Source: Streptomyces sp. CMB-StM0423
Lineage (GTDB): Bacteria; Actinomycetota; Actinomycetes; Streptomycetales; Streptomycetaceae
Length of the DNA: 64,000 nt
NCBI RefSeq assembly: GCF_002847285.1
Contig: NZ_CP025407.1
Coordinates: forward strand, 6,575,001 to 6,639,000
Direction of reading: 5' to 3'
The notes beneath the pieces were generated by a model. The model had not been told where the DNA came from and did no database searches. It saw nothing but the letters and a program-made list of their open reading frames with translations. The first letter of the stretch is position 1. The number at the start of each line of letters is the position of its first letter. Below, piece by piece: positions 9,588-17,536 of the stretch. The translations under genes and the position numbers were made by a program.

Positions 9588-12248
9588 TCAGCGGCCGGCG
9601 TTCGTGCGGCGCGTGGTGTGCCGGGTGGGCGTGGCGGTGGCCGGGTCCTCGGGCCAGGGGTGCTTCGGGTAGCGGCCGCGCAGCTCGGCGCGGACCGCGG
9701 GGTAGCCCTGCCGCCAGAAGGACTCCAGGTCCGCGGTGACGGCTGCGGGGCGGCCGGCGGGTGACAGCAGGTGCACCTGGAGCGGTACGCGGCCGTCCGC
9801 GATCCGCGGGGTCCGGTCGAGGCCGAAGAGTTCCTGGAGCTTGACGGCGAGCACGGGCTGCTGCGGGTCGTCGTAGTCGACGCGGATGCGGGAGCCGCTG
9901 GGCACCTCGATGCGTTCCGGGGCGAGTTCGTCGAGGCGGGCGGCTTCGCCGCGGGCCCAGGGGAGGATTCCCTGGAGTACGCGGCCGGCGTCGATGCGGC
10001 GCGGGTCGTCGTCCAGCCAGTCGCCGGCGCGGGCGAGGAGTGCGTCGTCGGAGACGTCGGGCCAGGGGTCGCCGAGTGCGCCGTGCAGGAAGGCCAGCCG
10101 GCGGCGTAGCGCGCGGGCGTGCTCGGACCAGCGCAGCAGGGCGGTGCCTTCGCGGCGCAGCCCGTCGAGGCGGGCGGCCCGGAGGCGGTCGGGGTCGGGG
10201 CGGGGGAGGGGCCGGGCGCGGAGTTCGACGGCGCCGAGGCGGGTGACGTGGCGGGCGACGGTTTCGTGCCGCTCGGTGGACCAGGTGACCTCGGCCTCGG
10301 TGCGGAGCAGGGTTTCCGCGGCCCGTAGCGCGGTGGCCTCGTCGAGGGGGGCGCCGAGCCGCAGCCGGGCGCCGGCGGCGCCGACGGGCCGGTCGGCGAC
10401 GGCGACGGCGAGCCACGGCTGCCCGCGCAGGGCGGATTCGGCGCCGGTCTCCACGCGGGTGCCGGACGCCATGAGGTACGACCCGTCGCCGCGCCCCCGG
10501 GCGACGCGCTCGGGGAAGGCGAGCGCGGCGACGAGACCGGCGACGGCGTCGTCGCCGGGCCCGCCGCCGCCTTCGCGGGCGGGGGCGCGGGATGGAGCGG
10601 TGCGCCCGGCGGCGCTGCCGGCGGTGGCTTCCGCGGGCGGGGCTGTGCCTTCGCCGGTGTCCGGTGTGCGCGACGCGGCGCCGGGCTCGTCGTCCCGGTT
10701 CCGCTCGCCCGCCGGTGTCCGCAGCGCGCGCCGCAGGCGCTGGGCTTCGCGGCGCCAGCGGGGGGCGTAGGCGTCGCCGCCGCGGCGGGCGCGGCGCCAG
10801 GCGGCGGCGAGGTCGTCGCCGTACGAGCGCGGCGGCTCCTCGCTGAGCAGCGCCACCGCCTCCGCTGCTGCGCCGGGGCCGGCTTCCGCGGCGGCGTCGA
10901 GCAGGGCGCGGCCGAGCCGGGGGTGCAGGCCGAGGCCGGCGAGGCGGTTGCCGCGGGGCGTCGGGCGGCCGGCGGCGTCCACGGCGCCGACCGCCCGCAG
11001 CACGTCGCGGGCGGCGGCGAGCGCGCCCGGCGGCGGGGCGTCGAGCAGGGCGAGCCCGGTGGCGTCGGGGTCGCCCCAGCAGGCGGCTTGCAGGGCGAAG
11101 CCGGCCAGGTCGGCGACGGCGATCTCCGGCGACGGGTACCGCGGCAACCGCCCGTCCTCGGCCTCCGGCCAGCAGCGCAGGGCCAGCCCGGGGCCTTCGC
11201 GCCCGGCGCGGCCCAGCCGCTGCGTGGCGGTGGCGGCGGATACCCGTACGGTCGTGAGCGCCCCGAGCCCGCGGGCGTGGTCCATGCGCGGCTCGCGCGC
11301 GAGTCCCCCGTCGACGACGATCCGCACCCCCGGCACGGTCAGGCTGGATTCGGCGACCGCGGTCGAGAGGATCACGCGCCGCTCGCCGGGGGCGCTGCCG
11401 CGCAGCACGGCGTTCTGCACCTCGGCCGGTGCCTGCCCGTGCAACTGCAGTACGTCCGCGGCCGTGTCCGTCAGCAGTCCGGCGACCCGGGCGATCTCGC
11501 CGATGCCCGGCAGGAAGCACAGCACGTCGCCGTCCGGCCGGCGCAGCCCTTCGCGTACGACGTCGGCGATGTGGGCCAGCAGCGCCGGGTCGACGCGGGT
11601 GCCGTGGGCGGGGCGTACGCCGGCGGGCGGGGGGCGGTAGCCGATCGCGACGGCGTGCATCGTGCCTTCGCCGCGTACGACGGGGGCGGGCTCGGCGGCG
11701 TCGGGCGCGGTGAGGAGGCGCGCCCAGGCGGCGGTGTCGGAGGTGGCGGAGGCGGCGACGAGCCGCAGTTCGGGGCGGAGGGCGGCGCGTACGTCGACGA
11801 GGAAGGCGAGCGCGGTGTCGGCGTCGAGGTGCCGTTCGTGGCACTCGTCGAGGAGTACGGCGTCCACGCCGGCCAACTCGGGGTCGCGCTGGAGGCGTTG
11901 CAGGAGGACGCCGGTGGTGACGACCTCGACGCGGGTGCGGGGCCCGGCGCGGCGCTCGCCGCGGACGGTGAACCCGACCCGGTCGCCGGTCTCTTCGCCG
12001 AGCAGCCACGCCATGCGGCGTGCGGCGGCCCGCGCCGCCATGCGGCGGGGTTCGGCGACGAGCACCCCGCGGGGCGTGCCGCCGGCGCCGGGGACGAGTC
12101 CGGCGAGGGCCAGCGGCACGAGCGTGGTCTTGCCGGTGCCGGGCGGCGCTCCGAGCACGGCGACGCCGGGGCCTTCGAGGGCCGCGTGCAGGGCGGGCAG
12201 CGCGTGCCGTACGGGCAGGGCGTCGAGTGCGTCGGAGCGGAGGGCCAC
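9588..12248 (-). CDS. hrpB: ATP-dependent helicase HrpB
   Basis: This is a DEAH-family RNA helicase-like ATPase. The 886-residue product has Walker A GAPPGTGKTT (33-42), motif II DECH (134-137), the helicase C motif RLGRAGREGPG, and the HrpB-specific C-terminal region (IRVDYDDPQQPVLAVKLQEL, then SFWRQGYPAVRAELRGRYPK and PWPEDP). The middle contains an Ala/Pro/Arg-rich low-complexity insert around 500-560. GTG 12248 is preferred because it starts just before the conserved LPVRHALPAL; upstream in-frame residues are Gly/Arg-rich and unlike the family. Its cellular role in actinobacteria is poorly defined. Confidence 0.88.
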   Translation of the reverse strand: MALRSDALDALPVRHALPALHAALEGPGVAVLGAPPGTGKTTLVPLALAGLVPGAGGTPRGVLVAEPRRMAARAAARRMAWLLGEETGDRVGFTVRGERRAGPRTRVEVVTTGVLLQRLQRDPELAGVDAVLLDECHERHLDADTALAFLVDVRAALRPELRLVAASATSDTAAWARLLTAPDAAEPAPVVRGEGTMHAVAIGYRPPPAGVRPAHGTRVDPALLAHIADVVREGLRRPDGDVLCFLPGIGEIARVAGLLTDTAADVLQLHGQAPAEVQNAVLRGSAPGERRVILSTAVAESSLTVPGVRIVVDGGLAREPRMDHARGLGALTTVRVSAATATQRLGRAGREGPGLALRCWPEAEDGRLPRYPSPEIAVADLAGFALQAACWGDPDATGLALLDAPPPGALAAARDVLRAVGAVDAAGRPTPRGNRLAGLGLHPRLGRALLDAAAEAGPGAAAEAVALLSEEPPRSYGDDLAAAWRRARRGGDAYAPRWRREAQRLRRALRTPAGERNRDDEPGAASRTPDTGEGTAPPAEATAGSAAGRTAPSRAPAREGGGGPGDDAVAGLVAALAFPERVARGRGDGSYLMASGTRVETGAESALRGQPWLAVAVADRPVGAAGARLRLGAPLDEATALRAAETLLRTEAEVTWSTERHETVARHVTRLGAVELRARPLPRPDPDRLRAARLDGLRREGTALLRWSEHARALRRRLAFLHGALGDPWPDVSDDALLARAGDWLDDDPRRIDAGRVLQGILPWARGEAARLDELAPERIEVPSGSRIRVDYDDPQQPVLAVKLQELFGLDRTPRIADGRVPLQVHLLSPAGRPAAVTADLESFWRQGYPAVRAELRGRYPKHPWPEDPATATPTRHTTRRTNAGR

Positions 12249-12318
12249 GGACGCCAGTGTGCTACGGACCGCGCCCCGGCCGCCCCTGCCGCCCCGGGCC
12301 TCCGCCCGCCGCAACCTC

Positions 12319-13197
12319 TCAGGCCGCTTCGCAGACGAAGATCGCCGTGCCGGGGATCAGGTGCCCGCGCAGCGGCGACCAACCGCCCCACTCCTGGTCG
12401 TGCCACTGCGGCCACTCCGGCTCCACGAGGTCCAGCAGCCGGAACCCGCCCCCCACCACGTCGCGCACGCGGTCGCCGAGCGTCCGGTGGTGCTCGACGT
12501 ACAGTGCGCGCCCCTCTTCGTCCTGTTCGACGTACGGCATGCGGTCGAAGTAGGACGCGGCGACGGACAGCCCCTCGGGCCCCGGTTCGTCCGGGAACGC
12601 CCAGCGCACCGGGTGCGTGACGGAGAAGACCCACCGTCCTCCGGGCCGCAGCACCCGTCTGACCTCCCGCATCACCGTGACCGGTGCGGCGACGAACGGC
12701 ACCGCGCCGTACGCGGAGCAGGCCAGGTCGAACGCCCCGTCGCGAAACGGCAGCGCCGTCGCGTCCGCCTGCAGCAGCGGGAACGGCGCGGCCTGTTCGG
12801 GCGCTTCGAGGGCCAGGCGGCGCGCGTGCTGCAACTGACGGTGGGAGAGGTCCAGTGCTACGGGCCGCGCCCCCTGCTCCGCGAGCCAGCGCGAGCACTG
12901 TGCCGCCCCCGCGCCCACCTCCAGCACCGTCCGCCCGGTCAGCGAATCCGGGGGACCGAGCAGCCGGGCCTCGGCCTCGTCCAGCCCTTCGGGGCCCCAG
13001 ATGAAGCGGGCGCCGTCCGCGCCGCCGAGGAAGCCGCCGTGCTCGCGCTGGTAGTCGTCGGCGTTGCGGTCCCACCAACCACGGCTCGCTTGGCGGGTTT
13101 CCCGCGAGGGGACGGGCCGTCGGGTAGCCTCTGCCGGAACATCCGCGTCAGCGGCCCCGCCGACACCGTCCGCACTGTTTTCGTACTCGTGGACCAT
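12319..13197 (-). CDS. Class I SAM-dependent methyltransferase
   Basis: The 292-residue protein has a Rossmann methyltransferase core with motif I VLEVGAGAAQ (91-100), acidic motif II region VALDLS, and LPFRDGAFDLACSAYGAVPF followed by VLRPGGRWVFS, typical of the Methyltransf_11 group. A ~40-residue polar N-terminus precedes WWDRNADDYQ, a common opening of such enzymes. The substrate cannot be told. It is divergent from rpsA with a 339-bp shared gap and ends close to hrpB, which reads the same way, so the two may be cotranscribed. Confidence 0.88.
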   Translation of the reverse strand: MVHEYENSADGVGGAADADVPAEATRRPVPSRETRQASRGWWDRNADDYQREHGGFLGGADGARFIWGPEGLDEAEARLLGPPDSLTGRTVLEVGAGAAQCSRWLAEQGARPVALDLSHRQLQHARRLALEAPEQAAPFPLLQADATALPFRDGAFDLACSAYGAVPFVAAPVTVMREVRRVLRPGGRWVFSVTHPVRWAFPDEPGPEGLSVAASYFDRMPYVEQDEEGRALYVEHHRTLGDRVRDVVGGGFRLLDLVEPEWPQWHDQEWGGWSPLRGHLIPGTAIFVCEAA

Positions 13198-13536
13198 CGG
13201 CCGGACCCGTGGGTGTACCTTCCTGCCACGCGCGAGAGTGACGCAGCGCCACTACTGCCGGGTATGGGGCGGCATGCCCCAGGTGCACTCTTCGCGCATT
13301 GACCATGCCCGGCTGCCCCCGTATGCTACAAGTTGCGCTGCGGGCCTGCGCGCCTCGGACGGAGCAGGTCGCGCTCGCATCTGTTGTATGTCCCCTCGGT
13401 TCACGAGGCGCTGCCGGACTCCCGGGTGGAGTCGGGAAAGCGCCTCTTAGGCTGTCCGGCTTCGGCGGTGCGATCACAGGGCTCACGGCGTGGAGTGACG
13501 ACGACTCAACTTGCCCGTACCGGAGCCCAATCCCAC
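13198..13536. other. Intergenic region between methyltransferase and rpsA
   Basis: This 339-bp gap has no credible gene. It holds a short hairpin (TGGGGC/GCCCCA, 13265-13281), the rpsA promoter at 13299-13327 and the resulting ~200-nt rpsA leader. Confidence 0.7.
13299..13327 (+). promoter_or_regulatory. Vegetative sigma promoter of rpsA
   Basis: TTGACC (13299-13304), a 17-nt spacer and TATGCT (13322-13327) match the major sigma (HrdB-type) consensus. The inferred start near 13334 leaves a leader of about 200 nt before the rpsA ATG. Confidence 0.8.
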
Positions 13537-15030
13537 ATGACGAGCAGCACCGAGAACACCGCGGCCGCCCCGACGCAGGTCGCGGTCAACGACATCGGTT
13601 CCGAGGAAGCCTTCCTCGCCGCGATCGACGAGACGATCAAGTACTTCAACGACGGCGACATCGTCGACGGCGTCATCGTGAAGGTCGACCGGGACGAGGT
13701 CCTGCTCGACATCGGCTACAAGACCGAGGGTGTCATCCCTTCCCGGGAACTCTCGATCAAGCACGACGTCGACCCGAATGAGGTCGTCGCCGTCGGCGAC
13801 GAGATCGAGGCCCTTGTCCTCCAGAAGGAGGATAAGGAAGGCCGGCTGATCCTCTCGAAGAAGCGCGCGCAGTACGAGCGTGCGTGGGGCACCATCGAGA
13901 AGATCAAGGAAGAGGACGGCATCGTCACCGGTACCGTCATCGAGGTCGTCAAGGGCGGTCTCATCCTCGACATCGGCCTGCGGGGCTTCCTGCCCGCGTC
14001 GCTGGTCGAGATGCGCCGCGTGCGCGACCTTCAGCCCTATGTCGGCAAGGAGCTCGAAGCCAAGATCATCGAGCTGGACAAGAACCGGAACAACGTGGTT
14101 CTGTCCCGCCGTGCCTGGCTTGAGCAGACCCAGTCCGAGGTCCGCCAGACCTTCCTCACCACCCTCCAGAAGGGTCAGGTGCGGTCGGGTGTGGTCTCCT
14201 CGATCGTCAACTTCGGCGCCTTCGTGGACCTGGGCGGCGTGGACGGCCTGGTGCACGTGTCCGAGCTGTCCTGGAAGCACATCGACCACCCGTCCGAGGT
14301 CGTCGAGGTCGGCCAGGAGGTCACGGTCGAGGTCCTGGACGTCGACATGGACCGCGAGCGCGTCTCGCTGTCCCTGAAGGCGACCCAGGAAGACCCGTGG
14401 CAGCAGTTCGCGCGCACGCACCAGATCGGTCAGGTCGTGCCCGGCAAGGTCACGAAGCTGGTCCCGTTCGGCGCGTTCGTCCGCGTCGACGAGGGCATCG
14501 AGGGCCTGGTCCACATCTCCGAGCTGGCCGAGCGGCACGTGGAGATCCCGGAGCAGGTCGTCCAGGTCGGCGACGAGATCTTCGTCAAGGTCATCGACAT
14601 CGACCTGGAGCGCCGCCGCATCAGCCTCTCGCTGAAGCAGGCGAACGAGACCTTCGGTCCCGACCCGATGGCCGTCGACTTCGACCCCACGCTCTACGGC
14701 ATGGCGGCGTCGTACGACGACCAGGGCAACTACATCTACCCCGAGGGCTTCGACCCCGAGACCAACGAGTGGCTCGACGGGTACGAGAAGCAGCGCGAGG
14801 AGTGGGAGGGCCAGTACGCCGAGGCCCACACCCGCTTCGAGCAGCACCAGGCGCAGGTCGTCAAGTCCCGCGAGGCCGACGCCCAGGCGGCGGCCGAGGC
14901 GGGCGACTCGGCGCCGGCCCCGTCCGGCGGCGGTTCGTACTCCTCCGAGGGTGCGGATGACTCCGGCGCGCTGGCCTCGGACGAGGCGCTGGCGGCTCTC
15001 CGCGAGAAGCTGGCCGGCGGCCAGAGCTGA
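13537..15030 (+). CDS. rpsA: 30S ribosomal protein S1
   Basis: S1 helps load mRNA on the 30S subunit. The 497-residue protein has four S1/OB-fold RNA-binding repeats, in the actinobacterial arrangement. Repeat 3 (GQVRSGVVSSIVNFGAFVDL) and repeat 4 (GQVVPGKVTKLVPFGAFVRV) are near-canonical, each ending in RVSLSLK or RISLSLK. The C-terminal ~130 residues are acidic and Ala/Gln-rich, as in other high-GC Gram-positives. ATG 13537 is chosen because family homology starts there; a GGAG lies about 11 nt upstream. It has its own strong promoter and terminator, so it is monocistronic. Confidence 0.96.
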   Translation: MTSSTENTAAAPTQVAVNDIGSEEAFLAAIDETIKYFNDGDIVDGVIVKVDRDEVLLDIGYKTEGVIPSRELSIKHDVDPNEVVAVGDEIEALVLQKEDKEGRLILSKKRAQYERAWGTIEKIKEEDGIVTGTVIEVVKGGLILDIGLRGFLPASLVEMRRVRDLQPYVGKELEAKIIELDKNRNNVVLSRRAWLEQTQSEVRQTFLTTLQKGQVRSGVVSSIVNFGAFVDLGGVDGLVHVSELSWKHIDHPSEVVEVGQEVTVEVLDVDMDRERVSLSLKATQEDPWQQFARTHQIGQVVPGKVTKLVPFGAFVRVDEGIEGLVHISELAERHVEIPEQVVQVGDEIFVKVIDIDLERRRISLSLKQANETFGPDPMAVDFDPTLYGMAASYDDQGNYIYPEGFDPETNEWLDGYEKQREEWEGQYAEAHTRFEQHQAQVVKSREADAQAAAEAGDSAPAPSGGGSYSSEGADDSGALASDEALAALREKLAGGQS

Positions 15031-15074
15031 TCGCGGGCCTGCCGGCCCGGGTAGTAGTACGCAGTACGACAGAC

Positions 15075-15112
15075 GGAAGCCCGTCGTCCCCTCCGGGGGG
15101 CGGCGGGCTTCC
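15075..15112 (+). terminator. rpsA terminator
   Basis: A 12-bp outer stem with one G-T pair (15075-15086 with 15101-15112) encloses a CCCC/GGGG inner pairing just after rpsA. Confidence 0.8.
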
Positions 15113-15197
15113 GCCGTGTGTGCTCGCTCGTTGCGGGCCGTACGGGCCGGGCTCGCGGGGGTCGGCGCCTTCGCTCCGGGGCGTGCGCCCGGGCACG

Positions 15198-15203
15198 TAC
15201 GCT
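15198..15203 (+). promoter_or_regulatory. -10 box for leaderless histidine kinase mRNA
   Basis: TACGCT ends 6 nt before ATG 15210, so transcription probably begins at or next to the start codon. Confidence 0.6.
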
Positions 15204-15209
15204 GGGGTC

Positions 15210-16415
15210 ATGCCCCTGCCCGTACGTCAGCTCCGCCTGCCCCAGGGCCGCGCGGCGGACACCGCCCTCGCGGCCGGGACGGGTGCGCTGGTGGCGCTGG
15301 GCACGGTGCAGGCGCTCGTCGGCCAGCGCCGGGAGCCGTGGGCGACGACGGCGCTGGGCTGGGCGCTGATCGCGCTGGCCTGCGGGGCGCTGTACTTCGC
15401 CCGGCGTCGTCCGGTCGCCGTGGGTGCGTTCGTCATCCCGGTCGTCGGCGTCTACTACGTGAGCAGCGCGTACGACGGCCCGCTGTTCGTGGTGCTCGTC
15501 ATCGCGCTGTACTGCGCGGCCGCCGCGGGGCGGCTGCGCGCGGCGGCGGCGCTGGGGGCGCTCGTCGTCGCCGGCACCGCGGCCGGGACGCTGTCGGGCA
15601 ACGACGACGTCAACGGCATCGCGCTGTTCATGCTCACCGGCTGGGTGGTCGCCGTGGTGGCGCTGGGCGCGATGTGGCACGGCCGGCGCGCGCACGTCGA
15701 GGGCGAGGCGCGCCGGCGCGCGACCGAGGAACGGCTGCGCATCGCACGCGAGTTGCACGATGTCATCGGGCACAACATCTCGCTGATCAACGTTCAGTCC
15801 GGCGCCGCCCTGCACCGGCTGAAGAAGAGCGACGCCCCCGACCCGGCCGCCGCCGACGCGCTGGCCACCATCAAGGAGACCAGCCGCGAGGCGCTGCGCG
15901 AGCTGCGCACCACGCTGGGGGTGCTGCGGCAGGTCGACGACGAGGCGCCGACGGCGCCCGCGCCGGGGCTGGCGCGGCTGGGCGAGCTGACGGAGCGGGC
16001 GGCGGACACGGCGGGGCTGCGGGTGCAGACGGTGGTGGCGGGTGCGGAGCGGACGCTGCCCGCGGAGCTGGATCTGACCGCGTACCGGGTGGTGCAGGAG
16101 TCGCTGACGAACGTCGCGCGGCATGCGCGGGGGGCCACGTCCGTGACCGTACGGCTGGACTACGGTGAGCGGGAACTGCGGCTTGCGGTGGAGGACGACG
16201 GCCGGGGCGCCGCCGCCGACGCCCGCGCCGGCAACGGATCCGGCACCGGGCCCGGCGCCGCCGCGGTCGGCGGCGGCAGTGGCAGCGGCATCGGCGGGAT
16301 GCGGGAGCGGGCGCGGGCGGTCGGCGGGGAGCTGGCCGCGGGCCCGCTGCCGGAAGGCGCCGGCTTCGCCGTCACCGCCCTGCTGCCCTACGGAACGGAG
16401 CACGCCCAGGCATGA
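15210..16415 (+). CDS. Two-component sensor histidine kinase (NarL/DesK type)
   Basis: The 401-residue membrane kinase has about four to five hydrophobic spans (residues ~20-155). A short coiled linker leads to the HisKA_3 dimerisation motif RIARELHDVIGHNISL with phosphoacceptor His183, then an ATPase domain (about 285-395) with YRVVQESLTNVARHA and GIGGMRERARAVGG. A Gly/Ala-rich stretch interrupts the ATPase domain near residues 335-355. The small extracytoplasmic loops suggest intramembrane sensing. It overlaps the downstream regulator by ATGA, giving a coupled kinase-regulator pair. The start follows a -10 box by 6 nt. The stimulus is unknown. Confidence 0.9.
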   Translation: MPLPVRQLRLPQGRAADTALAAGTGALVALGTVQALVGQRREPWATTALGWALIALACGALYFARRRPVAVGAFVIPVVGVYYVSSAYDGPLFVVLVIALYCAAAAGRLRAAAALGALVVAGTAAGTLSGNDDVNGIALFMLTGWVVAVVALGAMWHGRRAHVEGEARRRATEERLRIARELHDVIGHNISLINVQSGAALHRLKKSDAPDPAAADALATIKETSREALRELRTTLGVLRQVDDEAPTAPAPGLARLGELTERAADTAGLRVQTVVAGAERTLPAELDLTAYRVVQESLTNVARHARGATSVTVRLDYGERELRLAVEDDGRGAAADARAGNGSGTGPGAAAVGGGSGSGIGGMRERARAVGGELAAGPLPEGAGFAVTALLPYGTEHAQA

Positions 16416-17080
16416 TCAGGATTCTGCTCGCGGACGACCAGAAGCTGGTGCGCGCCGGCTTCCGCTCGATCCTGGCGGACGAGGACGACCTCGACGTGGT
16501 CGGGGAGGCGAGCGACGGCGACGAGGCGGTGGCCGCGTGCCGCGAACTGCGCCCCGACGTCGTCCTGATGGACATCCGGATGCCGGGCACCGACGGCCTG
16601 GAGGCGGCCCGGCGGATCGCCGCGGACGAGCGGCTGGCGGACGTCCGGGTCGTCATCCTGACGACGTTCGACCTCGACGACTACGTGTACGGGGCGCTGC
16701 GCGCCGGTGCCGCAGGGTTCCTGGTCAAGGACACCGAGCCGGAGGAGCTGATCCACGCGGTGCGGGTGGCGGCCCGCGGCGACGCGCTGATCAGCCCGTC
16801 GGTGACGCGGCGGCTGATCGCCGAGTTCGCCGGCCGGGTGAAGGCGCCGGAGCCGAGCCCGCGGCTGAACGCGCTGACGGAGCGGGAGGCCGAGGTGATG
16901 CAACTGGTCGCCGCGGGGCTGACGAACGACGAGATCGCGGCCCGGCTGGTGCTGAGCCCGGCGACGGCGAAGACGCACGTGAGCCGGATCATGACGAAGC
17001 TGGGAGTGCGCGACCGGGCGCAGTTGGTGGTGCTGGCGTACGAGTCGGGGATGGTCCGCCCGGGCTGGCTGGCCCCCTGA
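16412..17080 (+). CDS. LuxR/NarL-family response regulator
   Basis: The 222-residue partner of the preceding kinase has a receiver domain with acidic pair ADD, phosphoacceptor Asp54 in VVLMDIRMP and Lys106 in FLVKDTEP. A LuxR-type HTH follows (about 155-215: LTEREAEVMQLVAAGLTNDE and KTHVSRIMTKLGVRDR). Its ATG lies inside the kinase stop (ATGA). Target genes are unknown; the next gene, an exporter, is 456 bp away across a repeat array. Confidence 0.93.
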   Translation: MIRILLADDQKLVRAGFRSILADEDDLDVVGEASDGDEAVAACRELRPDVVLMDIRMPGTDGLEAARRIAADERLADVRVVILTTFDLDDYVYGALRAGAAGFLVKDTEPEELIHAVRVAARGDALISPSVTRRLIAEFAGRVKAPEPSPRLNALTEREAEVMQLVAAGLTNDEIAARLVLSPATAKTHVSRIMTKLGVRDRAQLVVLAYESGMVRPGWLAP

Positions 17081-17536
17081 CGGCCCCGTGCCGGGCACCC
17101 GTCCCGAGGCCAGACCCGCGACGTCACACCCCGACCTGATGCGCCTGACTCCATGCGCCTGACTCCATGCGCCTGACTCCATGTGCCCGACCCGACGTGC
17201 CCGACCCGACGTGCCCGACTCCATCCGCCCGTCCCGACGCCGCCGGGTTCACGCACCGACCCCACGTCCCCCGCGCACCCGCCCAAGGGTAGGCCGCCCC
17301 GCCGACAACGACCCGTGCCCCGGACCCTCACGACCCCGGCACCCCGCCCCCGCCGGGGCGCCGGTGGCCGGAGGCCGTAGGGGATTCGCGAGCGCCCCCC
17401 AGGGGACGCGGCGGCGTTACGGGGGCGGGCGCAACCCGGGTAGTACGGGACCGGCGGCGGGCGCAACCAGCGGGGTAGATGCGGTGTCCGCGTCCGGCCG
17501 ACGTGCTCGCCCCAGCCGGCCGACCACGCTGGCGTC
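17081..17536. other. Intergenic region carrying a minisatellite
   Basis: This 456-bp stretch lacks a credible gene. It contains the 14-bp tandem array at 17139-17236; the rest is GC-rich filler without a clear promoter for the following exporter gene. Confidence 0.6.
17139..17236. repeat. 14-bp tandem repeat, seven units
   Basis: Seven head-to-tail 14-mers span 98 bp. The first three are identical (ATGCGCCTGACTCC); the next four drift to ATGTGCCCGACCCG-like and ACGTGCCCGACTCC-like forms. A 14-bp period is not a codon multiple, consistent with non-coding DNA. Confidence 0.9.
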
